From Blastopirellula sediminis (GTDB lineage: Bacteria > Planctomycetota > Planctomycetia > Pirellulales > Pirellulaceae), in the NCBI RefSeq assembly GCF_020966755.1, contig NZ_JAJKFT010000004.1:1550001-1614000 (forward strand): DNA of 64,000 nt, given 5' to 3'. The notes under the pieces were generated by a model. That model saw only the letters and a list, made by a program, of their open reading frames with translations, was not told the DNA's origin and did not search any database. A program made the position numbers and the translations under genes. This document shows, in pieces, positions 63,747 to 64,000 of this stretch (within the stretch, counting starts at the first letter, position 1; every line of letters starts with the position of its first letter).

Positions 63747-64000
63747 ACAACGAAGTGAAGCTATTGTCCATGCCGCACAACGCCCTTGCCGTTCCGCTTC
63801 ATGTTGGTCGTCCCAACATTGGTGACCAGACCATTCTAATGGAACGCATTCAGGCGATATTCGACGGCAACTGGCTCACCAACGACGGACCCTTGGTCCG
63901 AGAGTTTGAACAACGTGTCGCGGATTTGGTCGGCGTGCGGCACTGTATCGCCATGTGCAATGGGACGGTGGCCCTGGAAATCGCAATTCGCGCCGTCGGC
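63743..64000 (+). CDS. DegT/DnrJ/EryC1 aminotransferase (3' end beyond window)
   Basis: The visible 86 codons match the N-terminus of the PLP-dependent sugar aminotransferase family (FDGNWLTNDGPLVREFE and then HCIAMCNGTVALEIA). It should make an amino-sugar nucleotide for the glycan. The catalytic Lys is not in view. The ATG overlaps the WbqC stop by 4 bp. An amino sugar beside WbqC fits an N-acylated deoxysugar pathway. Confidence 0.9.
   Translation, partial: MNNEVKLLSMPHNALAVPLHVGRPNIGDQTILMERIQAIFDGNWLTNDGPLVREFEQRVADLVGVRHCIAMCNGTVALEIAIRAVG

Overview
The window (about 57% GC by eye) looks like the chromosome of a planctomycete of the Pirellulaceae, close to Blastopirellula or Bremerella. 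The evidence is three DUF1501 proteins, two large PSCyt1/DUF1549/DUF1553 cytochrome-like proteins, three formylglycine-type sulfatases, stand-alone secretin and CehA-like proteins, and a CitG-like/PTPS pair of the kind linked to methanopterin C1 metabolism. No phage, insertion sequence, integrase or CRISPR array was seen. Gene names rest on motifs read in the translated sequence; no database search was run.

Layout. 0-1 kb: a partial DUF1501 gene. 1.5-11.4 kb: a sensor kinase/sigma-54 activator pair, then a divergently transcribed inorganic-carbon (DAC) operon: dabA, dabB, a second antiporter-like subunit and an atypical beta-carbonic-anhydrase homologue. The gap between them holds a match to a -24/-12 sigma-54 promoter and, upstream of it, two 16-bp direct repeats that could be activator sites. 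11.4-20.4 kb: two PSCyt1+DUF1501 pairs, head to head. 20.5-29.7 kb: two sulfatases, an SDR, an esterase, a DUF4261 protein, a small secretin-domain protein and unknown genes. 29.8-33.1 kb: a four-gene phospholipid-type operon (SMR-like transporter, CDP-alcohol phosphatidyltransferase, CdsA, PlsC). 33.1-36.7 kb: unknown genes, a repeat-rich gap and a tRNA with CAT anticodon. 36.8-48.2 kb: a CehA-like protein, a haloalkane-dehalogenase-like hydrolase, CitG-like and PTPS proteins, CheX and FliG, an MBL hydrolase, a HAD phosphatase, a third sulfatase and two small proteins. 48.3-53 kb: SRP RNA, dnaX, ybaB, recR, rpoN. 53-64 kb: a surface polysaccharide island with a glycosyltransferase, rmlB/A/C/D, an ABC-2 exporter (Wzm/Wzt type), methyltransferases, a sulfotransferase, WbqC and a partial DegT-type aminotransferase.

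How the parts connect. The strongest system-level reading is conditional inorganic-carbon uptake: the kinase would phosphorylate its NtrC-like partner, which would bind the repeats and drive dabA through sigma-54. Sigma-54 itself is encoded at 51.5 kb. The polysaccharide island makes dTDP-rhamnose, exports a polymer or glycan, and decorates it by methylation and sulfation, while the sulfatases and PSCyt1/DUF1501 pairs fit breakdown of sulfated environmental polysaccharides.
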